From the NCBI GenBank assembly GCA_022836615.1, contig MU405262.1:1-64000 (forward strand): a stretch of 64,000 bases of DNA. Reading direction: 5' to 3'. Below, in pieces: positions 13,069 through 24,890 of this stretch. The notes under the pieces are model-generated. The model saw only the letters and a list, made by a program, of their open reading frames with translations, did no database searches and had not been told where the DNA came from. The stretch comes from Annulohypoxylon bovei var. microspora (lineage: Eukaryota; Ascomycota; Sordariomycetes; Xylariales; Hypoxylaceae). The translations under genes and the position numbers were made by a program. Position 1 is the first letter of the stretch. Every line of letters starts with the position of its first letter.

Positions 13069-13981
13069 ATGGCGCCGTTCGAAGCTCCCACGATCAAGCT
13101 GGTCGATCTCGGCCAGACGAGCTTGTTTAGTAGGTCAAAACTAGACTGCATAACTATTACAAACAACATGTGCTAACAGTCACAGTTTCGGCGGCATCCA
13201 TTGCATTTAACCCACTATTCTGGAAGTAGGTCTCATATTTCATGGACATGTTACCTTCAACATACCTACCTACATACCTATACATAGCTCTAGATGATGT
13301 GGGGGCTGACAGATATTATAGCATTGTAGCTCGACAAGGTCCGTCTACGCAATTCCTATGCAAATCTCTATACGACTCCCATGCAATTCCTATAGGACTC
13401 CCCGCCCCCAGCCTGCTATATGCAAATCTCTATTATAGTTCTAATTCTTGGGGTGCATAGAATACCACAATAAAATACTCACCAAGCTCTTCGGCGGCCG
13501 GCCGCAAATAGCCTGCTATGGCTTGGCCTTCACCATCTTCACTCTCGGCCTCCTTCGCGACTTCCTTTACGAGCGTGCGCTGCGTGAGCAGCCGTCATAC
13601 CCCCTCCTCGAGCTCGACGGGGTCAAGTACGCGGGGTACGCGCTTATGGCGGCGGGCAACATCCTCGTGGTGACCTCGACGTGGGCGCTTGGCATCACCG
13701 GCACCTTCCTCGGCGACTACTTCGGCATCCTGATGGACGACATCGTGACAGGGTTCCCGTTCAGCGTCACAGACGCGCCCATGTACAACGGCTCGACGTG
13801 CAGCTTCCTCGGCGCTGCGCTGCTGTACGGGAAGCCCGCCGGCATCCTCATGACGGCCTGGGTGTTCCTCGTCTACCAGGTGGCGCTCAAGTACGAGAAT
13901 CCGTTTACGGCGGAGATATATGCCAAGAGGGAGAGGGAGCGTGCTGGTGCAGGAGAGGCTGGGAGCAAGAAGTCGCAATGA
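13069..13981 (+). CDS. opi3: Phosphatidyl-N-methylethanolamine N-methyltransferase (Opi3/PEMT family)
   Basis: Four exons (13069-13129, 13186-13225, 13322-13338, 13461-13981) encode 212 aa, close to the usual 200-210. The third exon is only 17 nt and supplies IVARQ, completing the conserved run AFNPLFWN-IVARQ-EYHNK. Without it the flanking exons do not join in frame. Each intron has a branch-like motif near its end (GCTAAC, GCTGAC, TTCTAAT). The protein is hydrophobic with about four membrane helices. It shows the PEMT features GITGTFLGDYFGI and a terminal YENPFTAEIY, where the family has its S-adenosylmethionine-binding acidic motif, then a charged lysine/arginine-rich tail. It catalyses the last two methylations of PE to phosphatidylcholine in the ER membrane. 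Exon 4 is strongly GC-biased at third positions. Confidence 0.9.
13350..13433 (+). repeat. Internal duplications in OPI3 intron 3
   Basis: The 15-base word TATGCAAATCTCTAT occurs at 13357 and again at 13419. GCAATTCCTAT occurs near 13350 and 13384. All copies lie inside the 122-nt intron that follows the microexon, pointing to local segment duplication there. Confidence 0.6.
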
Positions 13982-15547
13982 TCGACGAGCGGCTGCTCGG
14001 CTATGTATGTAGCCTTTCCGGACGCACAGTCTTGCGCAGGACTGCCCTGCCCTGCCCTGTCTGTCCTGGTGCTCCACCGGGTTTTACCGAGACCCGCCCG
14101 AAACCGGAAGACGAGTGAGCCGCCGCGGAAAAAGGGAAGTTGAAGATATCTCGGAGTCAGGCTTCTGTGTGCTAAGTGTTTATGTCCTATGTCCTATGCA
14201 TATGTGTATGTTTGTTTCAAATGCCTGTGTACGCGTATGTGTACCTACCTATGAGCATCAGAGCAGAGGATTCAGCAATTGTCACATCATGAGGTGGTTT
14301 GTTTGCATGATAGGTATTTCTGGGCATACAGCATGCAATGCTCAGGAGTACGTTAGGTAGAGGGGTATGTATCGGCTACGCAAGCCAACATCAATTAAGA
14401 CGAATAATCCGCAATCAATGGTATCAGAAAGCCAAATAAGTGTCTAGGTGAGGTCAATGTTAGGCCCAAGATAGCTAACAACCTTATCCTTATGCTTATG
14501 AGGATACACTCAAGTAATCTTAAGCAATGCTGTGACATGACTTTGTGATTCATTACATGCCCACCTACCTCTTAACCTGTCCTCCCCCAGCCGCATTCTT
14601 TATCATTGGAAACCACTTTTCAACTAAATATGTACACCTACCTAGTAGTTATAGATATCTTCAACTTTACCGCCAAGTTACAACCAATCTCTTTCTCTCT
14701 TTCAAACACTCGGTCTTGTTCTTCATGTAATAGGATCTAAGGTGGGAATAATCCTTCAAGCAAGACAAAGACGCAAAGACGCAAACCCCAAAACGTGCAT
14801 AATGAGCCGTCCTGCAAGAAAGAGCCGAGTATGTATGTCAGTATGTATGTCAGTGAGTATGCATGTTACCTATCACCCGGCGTTGACTCCGTATTGATTT
14901 CAGAATCTGCCGTAGGGGTTCACCACATTCACCATACCCCGGGATGGGCTCGGGTCGAACATAACCGGCATCCTACCGTTGTACGGAAGAAACCGTGATG
15001 CATCCGATGCACAAAAAATAGACCGTAAGGGTTAGGTGACAGTACAGAATACCTACAGAAGCATGCACCTCTGCACTCCGCACCTCGCACTTCGTCAGAT
15101 CATATCCATGAGCAAGAGTCTGATCACGCTACCTTTTACTTTCTTTAGTAACTGCTTAAGCTAAATTCTGGGGTAAGGGTCCTAGACTTCCCTTGTTAGT
15201 GGGGATCGGACCCTTACGGACGCTTATAATCAGCCAATTACCAGACAAGAGGCAAGACAAGCAGAGAAATCATTGACGAATCAATTCATACAGAAGCCAT
15301 CCGTCTTCTACCTTTTTGGACTCTCCTTCCGATGCCATCCACACATCTGTGGCGATTCATATATTGATATTTTCTATTTAACTTCGGGAGGAAGACCCTT
15401 TTTTTCTTTTTATTCATTGCCTTGAGAACATTAAGGAATCATTTCCTAAAAAAGACCGGGGGAAAAAATAAAAAAAGGGAGCGAGGATAACGTACGATAA
15501 ATTCTCGTAGCCCGTTTTTTCCCGGCTCTGAGCCCCCCGGCTCAACC
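13982..15547. other. Intergenic: OPI3 3' region and NRAMP promoter
   Basis: About 1.6 kb, AT-rich, with short repeats such as GTATGTCAGTATGTATGTCAG near 14830 and an A/G-rich leader (15445-15490) before the transporter start. The open frames are short and unrecognisable. Confidence 0.45.
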
Positions 15548-17640
15548 ATGAACCAGACGTCGCGGACTGATGAGCCGTACGAGGGGGATGGGCTCAACCA
15601 GAGCCCTAACGACCTCTCCAACGACCTCATCACGAACCAAGACTTCAATGGCCTCGCCAACTCCAGAGAAAACAGAAGTCCTACTTCCAGGAGTATGGAC
15701 AACTCAGGAGAATCTATAACCGATGACTTCCCGACCTCCATCGACGAGGACCCGGATGGCAAAAGTGCCCGAGTGCCTGGTATAACCATTTCGTGTCATG
15801 CGATTGGCCAGGCCGATGGTGCTCCCCTCCAGGTGGGCGGCGGCGACGACGACTCGATTAGATCTCCTAAGAGAACGCCCTTGGGTCGGATCGCGCACAC
15901 CCTTATTACCTTTGGCAAGTTTGTCGGGCCTGGCTTCATGGTCGCTGTTGCATATAGTAAGTGATCCTCTATAGAAGTACTCACTACCTCTCTTCGAGTA
16001 TCTACTAATTTGCACCAATTCTAGTCGATCCTGGTAACTATTCTACCGACATCAGCGCCGGCGCTGAGAATCAGTTTCGGTTGCTGTTTATTATTCTTAT
16101 GAGCAACCTGTTTGCCATCTTTCTCCAATGCCTCTCCATCAAGCTGGGAACCGTAACTGGAATGAACCTAGCTGAGGCGTGTCGCGCATTTTTGCCTCGA
16201 TGGCTTAACTACTTCTTGTATTTCCTGGCCGAAGCAGCCATTATCGCAACCGATATCGCTGAGGTGAGTCGTATACGTGTTTAGGTGTAACCAAGTTGTA
16301 TGGTGGCTAACCAATGACAGGTCATCGGTACCGCCATTGGGCTGAATTTACTAATTCCCAAGCTACCTCTTGTCGCTGGCTGCGCTATATCAATCCTAGA
16401 TGTAATGATTATTCTAGTTTTCTATAGGCCCAACGATTCGGTCAGGGGTCTTCGCCTGTTTGAGTTCTTCGTCATGCTTCTTGTTTTGGCCGTCGTTATC
16501 TGCTTCTGCATTCAGCTGTCGCTCATAACGGGCACTACCCCCGGCGAAGTCTTCCTAGGTTACGTACCGAATAATTCTATCACCCAGTCTGGGGGTTTGT
16601 TCCAGGCTTGCGGGATCTTAGGTGCTACGGTATGTTGAGCTCATTAGCCCCTATCTCTCAAGTGTGCTTACCCCCCCTTCCCCTCCCTTGGCAACTCACC
16701 ACTATCCCTACCTATAAACCACCCATCCAACCTCTCTAGACTTTTATTTGATTTAATTGCTTATGATAACATCCAGGTGATGCCCCACTCGCTATACCTA
16801 GGCTCCGGGATAGTGCAAAGTCGTCTCAAGGACTACGACACGAAGCGCGGCCTGCTCCCGCCCAAGCCCGCGCCCAGCAACAGCAGCTCGCGGGACGGCG
16901 ACTCCGAGGCGAAGACGTACTACGTGCCCAGCCTCAAGGCGATCCGGCACTCGCTCAAGTACTCGTACGCGGAGGTGGCGATCTCGCTCTTCACCTTCGC
17001 GCTGTTCGTCAACAGCGCGATCCTGATCGTCGCGGGCGCCAGCCTCTTCAACAACCCGGACGCGCTCGAGGCCGACATCTTCGGCATCCACGACCTGCTG
17101 TCGCAGAGCATCAGCCCGGCCGCCGGCACCATCTTCGCGCTCGCGCTTCTCTTCTCGGGCGTCTCGGCCGGCATCGTGTGCACCATCTCCGGCCAGATGA
17201 TCTGCGAGGGCGCGCTCAAGTGGCGCATGAAGCCGTGGCTGCGCCGCCTCGTCACGCGCTCCATCTCCATCACGCCCAGCATCATCATCGCCGGCGCCGC
17301 CGGCCGCGAGAAGCTGAACGACGCGCTGAACGGCAGCCAGGTCGCGCTCAGCGTCGTGCTGCCCTTCGTCACCGCACCCCTCATCTGGTTCACCTGCTTC
17401 AACAAGTACATGACCGCCCAGTCCGGCAACGCCCGCTACAAGACCGAGGGCAAGGACCCCTTCACCATCAACGGCGTCGCGCTGAGCACCGACGCCAGCG
17501 GCCGCGAGCTCGGCGAGATGGAGCGCAAGCCCGTCAAGATGGCGAACCCCTGGTACATCTCCGTGCTCGCCGTCATCATCTGGGTCATCCTCGTCGTTAT
17601 GAACGTGGCGAACTTGGTGCTGCTGGGTATCGGTAGCTAG
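15548..17640 (+). CDS. NRAMP-family divalent metal transporter (Smf type)
   Basis: Four exons (15548-15956, 16025-16263, 16321-16629, 16777-17640) encode 606 aa. All junctions are in frame and have GTAAGT/GTGAGT/GTATGT donors. A polar N-terminal cytosolic tail of about 115 residues, rich in Asn, Asp and Ser, precedes the membrane core. The metal-binding DPGN of helix 1 falls immediately after the first junction (about 138-141). The helix 6 motif MPHSLYLGS follows the third junction (about 321-329). About eleven hydrophobic helices can be counted, including a final segment WYISVLAVIIWVILVV. The family imports Mn2+, Fe2+ and related ions with protons; fungal members sit at the plasma, Golgi/endosome or vacuole membrane, and I cannot tell which applies. 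Exon 4 is much richer in G/C third positions than exons 1-3. Confidence 0.92.
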
Positions 17641-20314
17641 GCGGTGTGCCGCTCTCCAGTCCAAATGATATAGGGCTTACGCCAAGCGAGTCGAATCAGA
17701 GTTGTGTAATCCAGCTCGGTTGGGAATGTTCCCGATGACCTGTGGTGGTGACTTGCTTTCTTTCCAGACCCCGTTTTCTTATACCAGGTATTCTTGGTAC
17801 GTATGATGATTTGCGGGTACCCTTTTTGGTTATTCCCTTATAGAACGCCGGAAACTTTTAGAAGCGCGTGTTTCGCGCTGTTTTGAACGAGACCATGATA
17901 ATTGGGACTCACTTACATTGCATCTAGCTAGACAAAGTCAGCGTGGTTGTGCGTGTTATAGACAGAGAGTAGAGAGTGTGTAGGTACTGTACCTCGGTGG
18001 ACTCTACTTACATCAATATGATGCATCATATATAGTCTCTATATAAACCAATACACATTATGTTTTAAACAATCCTTTGCATACCTACCTATATCGATGC
18101 CAGCCCTTATTGTGGAGAAATAGATTTGGTGTAGTTTAGTCCTTGTCTGAGTTTGACTTGTGTGGATTTTTGTTGGGTTGTTACAAGATTTCGTATGAAA
18201 CAGAGCATCATGTCCTGACGTGAGAAGAGAAATAAAAAGAAAGAGAAAGAAGACGATGAAGACGGCTGTAATGTTGTATTGGCTGCTTACACGCATATGT
18301 ACATATGTAGGCACCCGTCGAACCCTGCACGACTCCATCTCCTATCTAAAATATAATGGATGAGCTATTTTGTGCCACTTACTCTAGATTTAGTATGATA
18401 CGTCTCCCAAGGGAATAAAACTTGCATGGAGAGTGATGTTGTGAAGAGAAAAAAAGAAAAAAGGACGAAAAAAAGGGAATATTCTTTTCTCAGTGTACGT
18501 CTTTTGTATCAACATGGCGACTAGTTCGACGCTTCGTGAACAATCAGCTTTTTTATCATCCTAGAAAATTGCGAAGGAACGCCGTCGCCACTTGACCACG
18601 GGTCATGTCCCTTGTCTCTTTTTTACAGAGGGCATGTTAACAGTCCTTATAAGACCCGAAGCGTTGCTGTGCAACACGTTGGCCTAGCTTGGTACCCAAC
18701 ATATAGGTTTTGTCACGACAGGTAGCTAAGCAGGTAACCATACCTGGTATATGACGATCACACTTCTACTATATGGTGAATTACGAAGAACGTTGAGGCT
18801 CTAATTAAATTTACCACCATGGTTGATATAAAATTTTGATATCAGGAATTGAGTTTGATGACAACGTCCTCGTAACGGTACTTCGAAAAGGGGCTTTTGC
18901 TTTGACGATGGATTTATCAAGATAAACAGTTCAATTCAAATATTATTATATAATGGTAATACTCCTGCAAATATTAACCTTAGGTAGATCACCATATTCA
19001 ATGACCTCAAGTTGTTTTGATGGGATAGAAGTGAAGTTGTGTTATTCTTGTCGACACCATTAATGTGCTATGTCATCACACATCTCCAAAATATCTAGCC
19101 TACTTGATCAAGAATCTTAGCAAATATTCAAAGGAGTACTCGACAAACATGGTTAGTATTCTTCAATTTAATTAATTTGACTGTATATAGAGCCGTAGAT
19201 TTGAGATGTGCCTTATGATGTGGAAACCGATATAGCCCAAACAGACGGAATATATCTATTCGAAGGAGAGTTATAAGCACCGAGATATTGGTTGGTATGT
19301 CTGCTCTAGCTTTGAAGCTGAATAAGGTTCAAGTTATAAATACAGAGAGCTAATTCTGAATAATTCTCAATCTACAGGGCGAGTGCTTCCTAGTTGAAGT
19401 GCAATAATCACCATATTAACCTAACTCCACGGTTTGTCCTAAGAAACAACCATAACAATAAACAACGAGTTGGTCAAATATGGTAAGTTATAGGTGCCCG
19501 GGGAAAATTATAATTCTCACTATCTATAAAACATAGTTAAGTGGTGACTTATTCATCCTATTTTTTAGTCGCAATGACGCCGGTGTAAAAGTCACAAATC
19601 ATTTGTCACTACGCCTCATCACCATCGCCTAGGATAACATTCGAACAGTCACCAATGACTAGATTAAACCTTGACTACAGAAGATTTTAACTCACCTAGG
19701 CTCCTTTTCCATTCAAAGCTTCCCCCAAGAAGTCAGGTGTACGGGAAAAAACAACACATAACCTTTGAAGTATTCTGCCACAGAAAGCATATTGCCCATG
19801 ACCCTTTTTCCGATGCCTTTCACCGACCTATAAATACCCAGCCATACCCCCTTTCCAACTCCTGGTTCACGCCTGCAATTCGGTCTTGACAAGAACAGCT
19901 CAGCAATTTCAAAAATTCAAAAGCTCGAAAATAAAAACACCGCTACCGTCCTCTAGACAATATAGCGAACACAAGCTACCTGCAAACTACTCAAGATACC
20001 TTATTCAACACCATTACAACCAATAGGTATTATTTTTTCCCATTCGCCACTTCACAAGATACACTGTTCTAATAAATCATTACTATAGTCACCATACTGT
20101 GACCACCAACACGTCTAAGTGAAGTGGTATCTTCAACTTCACAATTCGTGTACATCTACTACAGTGCTCAACATAGCACCACTCTACCTTCCTACTTATC
20201 GTTACATCACTTCGTCTATACCTAAGACCCGCACAACCCTTAGCCTCCTGAGAGTGCTACATCCTTCTACCTACCTTTATTTGAGAGCCCACTATATCTC
20301 TCGTACAAAGTACA
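17641..20314. other. Intergenic 2.7 kb, AT-rich, no clear gene
   Basis: The 3' region of the transporter grades into AT-rich DNA (18.7-19.6 kb). Near 19480 there is an intron-like pair (ATGGTAAGT...TTTTTTAG at about 19569), but it opens no useful frame. The last 500 bases look like promoter and leader of the orphan gene at 20315. Confidence 0.45.
19829..19836 (+). promoter_or_regulatory. TATA-like element upstream of the orphan gene
   Basis: TATAAATA is followed by pyrimidine-rich sequence and then A-rich leader-like sequence. It lies about 480 bases upstream of the ATG at 20315, far for a direct core promoter unless the leader is long. Confidence 0.3.
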
Positions 20315-21115
20315 ATGTCTTCCCCAATAACTTTCACACTGGTGGAAGGCAGCGACCCGTCTCGACCATGTGGCCGTACGGTCCACAAAGTCCCTAAACA
20401 CCGCGAAATAGAAAAGGGAGCTATTCCCTGTAAGCTGACGTCGCTTCCACGCCCAAAAACCAAAGGTCGCCAAACCCACGGCGTCACCTTCGCGGGTGTT
20501 CGAAAAAACAGACAACCTGGTCGTCATACAACCAAGGCGCGAACGGCGCTGCAAGAGACAGAAGACCAACTCCAGAGCTACATTAGATCGGAGTTCAACC
20601 ACTACCTAGAAAGAAAATATGGCTACGAAGATTACGGCGCCAGCCTGGGATACATCTGGAATCCCGTCGCGAAGAAGAGGCAGGTTTTCGTCATAGACCC
20701 CTTCACAGGTCGCGCCCGGCCCCGTCAAATGAAGGACGACATGTGGTGCAGGATGTCCCAGGAAGAACTTGCCGCCCACCGCGAACAATGGCTATCAGGA
20801 GAACTATCCACCTCAGATGACACAGACGACGACCTTGGTGCAGAGTCAAACATCTCGGACGGCGAGACTGGCGATGACACCGACAACAGCGGTGATGACA
20901 CCGATAATGGCGAAACACGCAGAGACGAAAACTGCTACAGACCCATCCCTTTACACGGAGAGGTGGACGACGATGAGGAGGACGAGCCACCCGTGCAGCA
21001 ACCCGAAAACAAGCAAACGCAGCAGGTATGGGAACTACGGGAACAGTTCAGAAGAGACGAACGAGAGCGCCGAGAGCGCCAACAAGCCGAACGGATCCAA
21101 CAGGGGCTGCTATAA
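20315..21115 (+). CDS. Acidic orphan protein of unknown function
   Basis: A single open frame of 266 aa from an ATG. I do not recognise the family. Residues 1-80 are basic and polar (many Arg, Lys, Thr, Pro). Residues 85-150 look like a compact domain, with aromatic runs YLERKYGYEDYGASLGYIW and a VFVIDPFTGRARPRQM segment. Residues about 165-225 are a very acidic Asp/Glu/Ser/Thr stretch with repeated GDDTDN. The C-terminus is a charged helix-forming Arg/Glu/Gln segment (REQFRRDERERRERQQAER) ending in GLL. A GTATGG donor at 21026 and a TAG acceptor at 21186 are in phase and could replace this helix with another tail that stays open to 21489. The layout suggests a nuclear or DNA/RNA-associated protein, but that is only composition-based. 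Confidence 0.55.
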   Translation: MSSPITFTLVEGSDPSRPCGRTVHKVPKHREIEKGAIPCKLTSLPRPKTKGRQTHGVTFAGVRKNRQPGRHTTKARTALQETEDQLQSYIRSEFNHYLERKYGYEDYGASLGYIWNPVAKKRQVFVIDPFTGRARPRQMKDDMWCRMSQEELAAHREQWLSGELSTSDDTDDDLGAESNISDGETGDDTDNSGDDTDNGETRRDENCYRPIPLHGEVDDDEEDEPPVQQPENKQTQQVWELREQFRRDERERRERQQAERIQQGLL

Positions 21116-24100
21116 AGTTGGCAGCCACCAATGATGGGGAGGACGACTTAAGATAAGATAACGAGGATATTGCTATGTACGACTAGGAGTCGGATTCGGA
21201 CGACGACCAAACTTTGGAGCCAGGAGAAGTGGCGTTTACACCCGGAGGACCGGCCTCTGGGGAACCTGGGGGAGCTGGGTTCCCCTCTTACCAAGAGCAG
21301 CGGACGAGGAAGCGATTGATTGTTTACCATGGTGGCAAAAATGGCCAAGGGGAAGGAAAGAGGTGGAGTTTGGGTTTGCATGTGGAATCATGCTCTGCTA
21401 TGGCGCTAGCAACGAAACCTTCTATGGAAGATGGAAGATGGAAGGTGGAGGACGAGACGGGACTGTGGCGCAAAAGCCTAGCGACTTGAAACTTTGTTTT
21501 AACAACGTAAAATAAGAAACAAACCAGAAAAAAGGGGGGAGGGGGAGAGGGTGGACGGCTTGGGAGAAGGGTTTGGAGAGTTAAATTCCGCCAGCGATGA
21601 ACTTGTTACACCCCGTGAGTTAAGATAACTACTCTTGGGTCTCTGTAATAGTTCCAAATAAAAAGCCCTAGGGGCTAAGAACATCCAATGTCCTTTTATG
21701 ACTGTGATATACTTATGATGAGTAACTAGTGAATATTGAAACTGAAGGTCTCGCAGGTCTCGTAGACAATAACCGAACAGATCGGTTCAATACAGATCGC
21801 TAGATTCAACTTAATTACCTAGTAGTTTAGTTTATGCAGGTCAGGTTCTTCAACTTTCTATAGAAGACTTGAAACACTCATCAAGTCCCATTGGCTATAG
21901 CCCCCTTGGGCTTGCTAAGGTGGATATGCCACGGCTTTAAAATGATGCCTGACTGACTAGTTTATGTTCTAGTTGAGCTAGAAGCTTGGTTTTCTTGAAG
22001 ACTTCTACCATTTTGGGACATACCGACTGATAGTGCTTTTGATTTAAATTAACCTGAATATTCTTGGAAAATGAGTTGCGGGCATACATTGAGTGAGTAG
22101 GTAGGTCGCGATTATATAGACCACGCAGACCACGGTAGTAAGTTTGCTGCAAGACCATTGATAATTACAAGGGTGTGCACGTGGGCTTAAATATTTTCAG
22201 TTTCATCTGATATACGACCAAGTTATAAATAGAAACAATAGAAGTTAACCGGCTTACCCAAAATTGACAAACGAAGGAAGTCCAGGTTAGGTTAGTCTAA
22301 TTGAAGTATACGCACAGACTGACCTCCAGGATTTTTCGGATATGCTGGTCTTGGATCTGAACCTGCGGGACTGTGGAGACATGTATAACCCGATATGCCC
22401 GGCTTCAAGATAACCTAACAGTTTTGTTGTTGTCAGAGGCGATCGTGCAAGTTCCAAGGTTATGAAATACTAGATAACCTTAGAAAAAAGATCGTCGAGT
22501 ATAGACAAGGAGGATCGTCAGTCAGAGTCGTAATGTCATACTGAGCTTGGTTCTAGTTGGCTCTTGCCCTACGTAGTATTTATGTAAGGTTATCTGGACT
22601 TGAGGACAATCTGACAATCTGCATGGGAAATGTCAATGGAAGATGTCATTTCCCCTTTCTATGAGGCAAGACTTCCATGATAGGAAATTGTCCTATCACA
22701 TCTCAGAAAGGAAAGGATAAGCAGTAGAGGATATCCGGGGCTCGGTATGCAACGGCCCCATATTAAAACCCGGAATAGAAACTCAACAGTCGATCTCCCG
22801 ACCGCAAGGAGTCCACAATTGGCCGGCGTTGAGGTTGGCTGCGACGGCAGAAAACACAACATCTAGACCAAAATCGAACATCGTGAACATCCTTGGAGAA
22901 GGCCGATCGGAGTATCAAATTATCATGTGGTCGTAAAAATATGGGTATATTAATTTTATTGACTGGGGGGAAGTAAAATGCCTCACGATAAGCTAGTGAG
23001 CGGTGGGAGGGCCGGAAACGAGGTCCGGAACTAGTTCTAAGGAAACAAGGGAGGAAGGGGAAGCGAAAAAGGGAGGTACGAGGGCGAATGGGGGAAGGGA
23101 AGAATGGAAGAAAGAAGGAGGCGCACGTTTCGCAACGGGGTTGCGGGCGGAATAGAGAGTAGGAATGCAGAATGCATAAAAAAAATAAAGTCGTTGACGT
23201 ATAAGAATATGTACGACGAGGCAAATATACGTGGCTTGTAAGTCCACTTTATGTATGAGTAAGTCGCGTCCGAACACGACGGGGGATTATAACTCGTCAC
23301 GCGGGACAAACTATCGTGAAGTGGTCCCTCGTGTAAAAGATAGATCGTCGATTGTTGGCCTTGGAGGTTGGGTCTCGAGGATGGAAAAGCAGAGAAAGTT
23401 GCTTGACCGCATCGGTTTTTGCTCAGGGGCGGCGTCGGAGGCGAAACGGGACCCCCATTATTAGGCGCTTAAGCAGGGAATGCATGGTGGTCACCTGGGC
23501 ACCTGTGCGTAAGATAAAGGTAGATGGGTAGATGGGTAGATGAGAATAGTTAGTTTGAAAACGGGTTTCGACGAGTAATGGAGCGGTAGGATTTGATTCA
23601 CATGGAAAAAGAAATGAATAATGAGGGGCAAAGAAAGAAACCAAGAAGGGACAAGAATTAAGAAAATGGATTGCCAAATTTCTAAAGCCCCTTCCCAAAA
23701 GCCCTAGTAACCTAGTAACTTTTCTCATGTGCACATGTGCCCCCTCGCCCCTCTAGGATTGGGCTAATGGGAGGTTTCCCCTTTCGTCGAAATAATCCAC
23801 CAATACACCTTCCCGAGTCACGGGAGATTAGCTTGGAAAGTGGATACACCTAAGAAAACCTAAGACAATATGATTTTTTTTTCTTTGCGCAGGATCTCCG
23901 GTAAGGCCTAGGCTCAACAGAAAGAAGGAAGCCGCGCAGAAACTGCAGAAACTGCAGGAGAAACCGCAGAAACCGGACCCAGATGTTTGCCGGTATCTTG
24001 CCGATTTCTTTTAAAACACCCAAAAACGTCCAATAGATTCCCCGCATCACCTCCACTTCAAACCTCCACTCCCCACGAGCCTGCGAGACTCCCGACCTTA

Positions 24101-24890
24101 CCAACCCATACCACCCTTACCACCCATACCCAATTGCATACCATTTGCATACCAACCTTACATGGGATTTCCAGTACCTGTTCTTCAGTACCTGAACAGT
24201 AATACTCCTAATGTTCCACGCCCCATCTTGCTCCATACTGCTCCAGAGACACGGGCGCGGCGGCTCCTATAACCCCCCTGCACCTAACCTGTCTGGCCTG
24301 CATAGTCGCATTTGCATTAGCTATTTTTCAATTCGCATGCTAAATTGAGCTTCAGCCGGCTGAGATCGGTATAATTGGGTACAATTGGCTTACAATTGGA
24401 ATACGTAAGTGCGACATTGTGCGATTTGTGATTTGTGCGCGATCTGCTTGTACTTACCAAGATGAATTCGCACTCCTTCACTGCCACCACCACTTCCACC
24501 ACCATTACCTCCTCTATTACAGCCGCTGTCTATTCCTATTTCTCTTCTCCCTCCTCCTTCTCCTCATCTAAATTATATTTCTCCTCCTTCTCCTCTATCT
24601 CTCGCAGGATAACTAGCCAGAACCATCCTCGATTTTCCGCGCTCTTTCATTCCACCCATCCCTCTCATCCCGCTTTGTCGCAACTCAAGCTACCCGTTAT
24701 CAGACGGACTCCTCTTGCTCCCGCATCCTGCTTCTCGGCCTCCTTTCAGCCGAACACTCAACACCATCTTGACCCGGATTGCTAGGATAAGGCTAAATTG
24801 CCTCCCGGTGACCTCCAAGCATCCTCGGAACATATTCCATTATCAGCTGGAACAGTTTCTATAGTTGCGCTTCACCACAACCATCGCGCA
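21116..24890. other. Intergenic 3.8 kb between the orphan gene and glycerol kinase
   Basis: 21116-21489 may be an alternative last exon of the orphan gene. 21530-21570 is a G/A-rich run. An 8-bp-stem hairpin (TGATAGGA/TCCTATCA) lies at about 22677-22697. 22.9-23.2 kb is purine-rich on the plus strand, creating long but unconvincing minus-strand frames rich in Phe, Pro and Ser. 24.4-24.8 kb is a C/T-rich leader-like stretch before glycerol kinase. Confidence 0.4.
24462..24785 (+). other. Possible upstream ORF in the glycerol kinase leader
   Basis: An ATG-initiated frame of 107 codons, very rich in Ser, Thr and Phe, ends 105 bases before the glycerol kinase ATG. The composition follows from the C/T-rich leader sequence. 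It is either part of the promoter or an upstream ORF if the transcript starts far enough upstream. Confidence 0.25.

Noticed and set aside
16798..17664. 288-codon minus-strand frame opposite NRAMP exon 4
   Set aside because: It is the antisense shadow of a very GC-rich coding exon; its composition (Ala/Arg/Asp/Gly/Val) is what complement of GC3-rich codons gives, and the plus strand has an unambiguous transporter.
22677..22697. Small hairpin TGATAGGA-AATTG-TCCTATCA
   Set aside because: A single 8-bp stem in AT-rich DNA is expected by chance at this scale and no gene context gives it a role.
22763..23309. Several overlapping minus-strand frames rich in Phe, Pro and Ser
   Set aside because: They follow from purine-rich plus-strand sequence; the three frames overlap one another, none has a domain or splice support.
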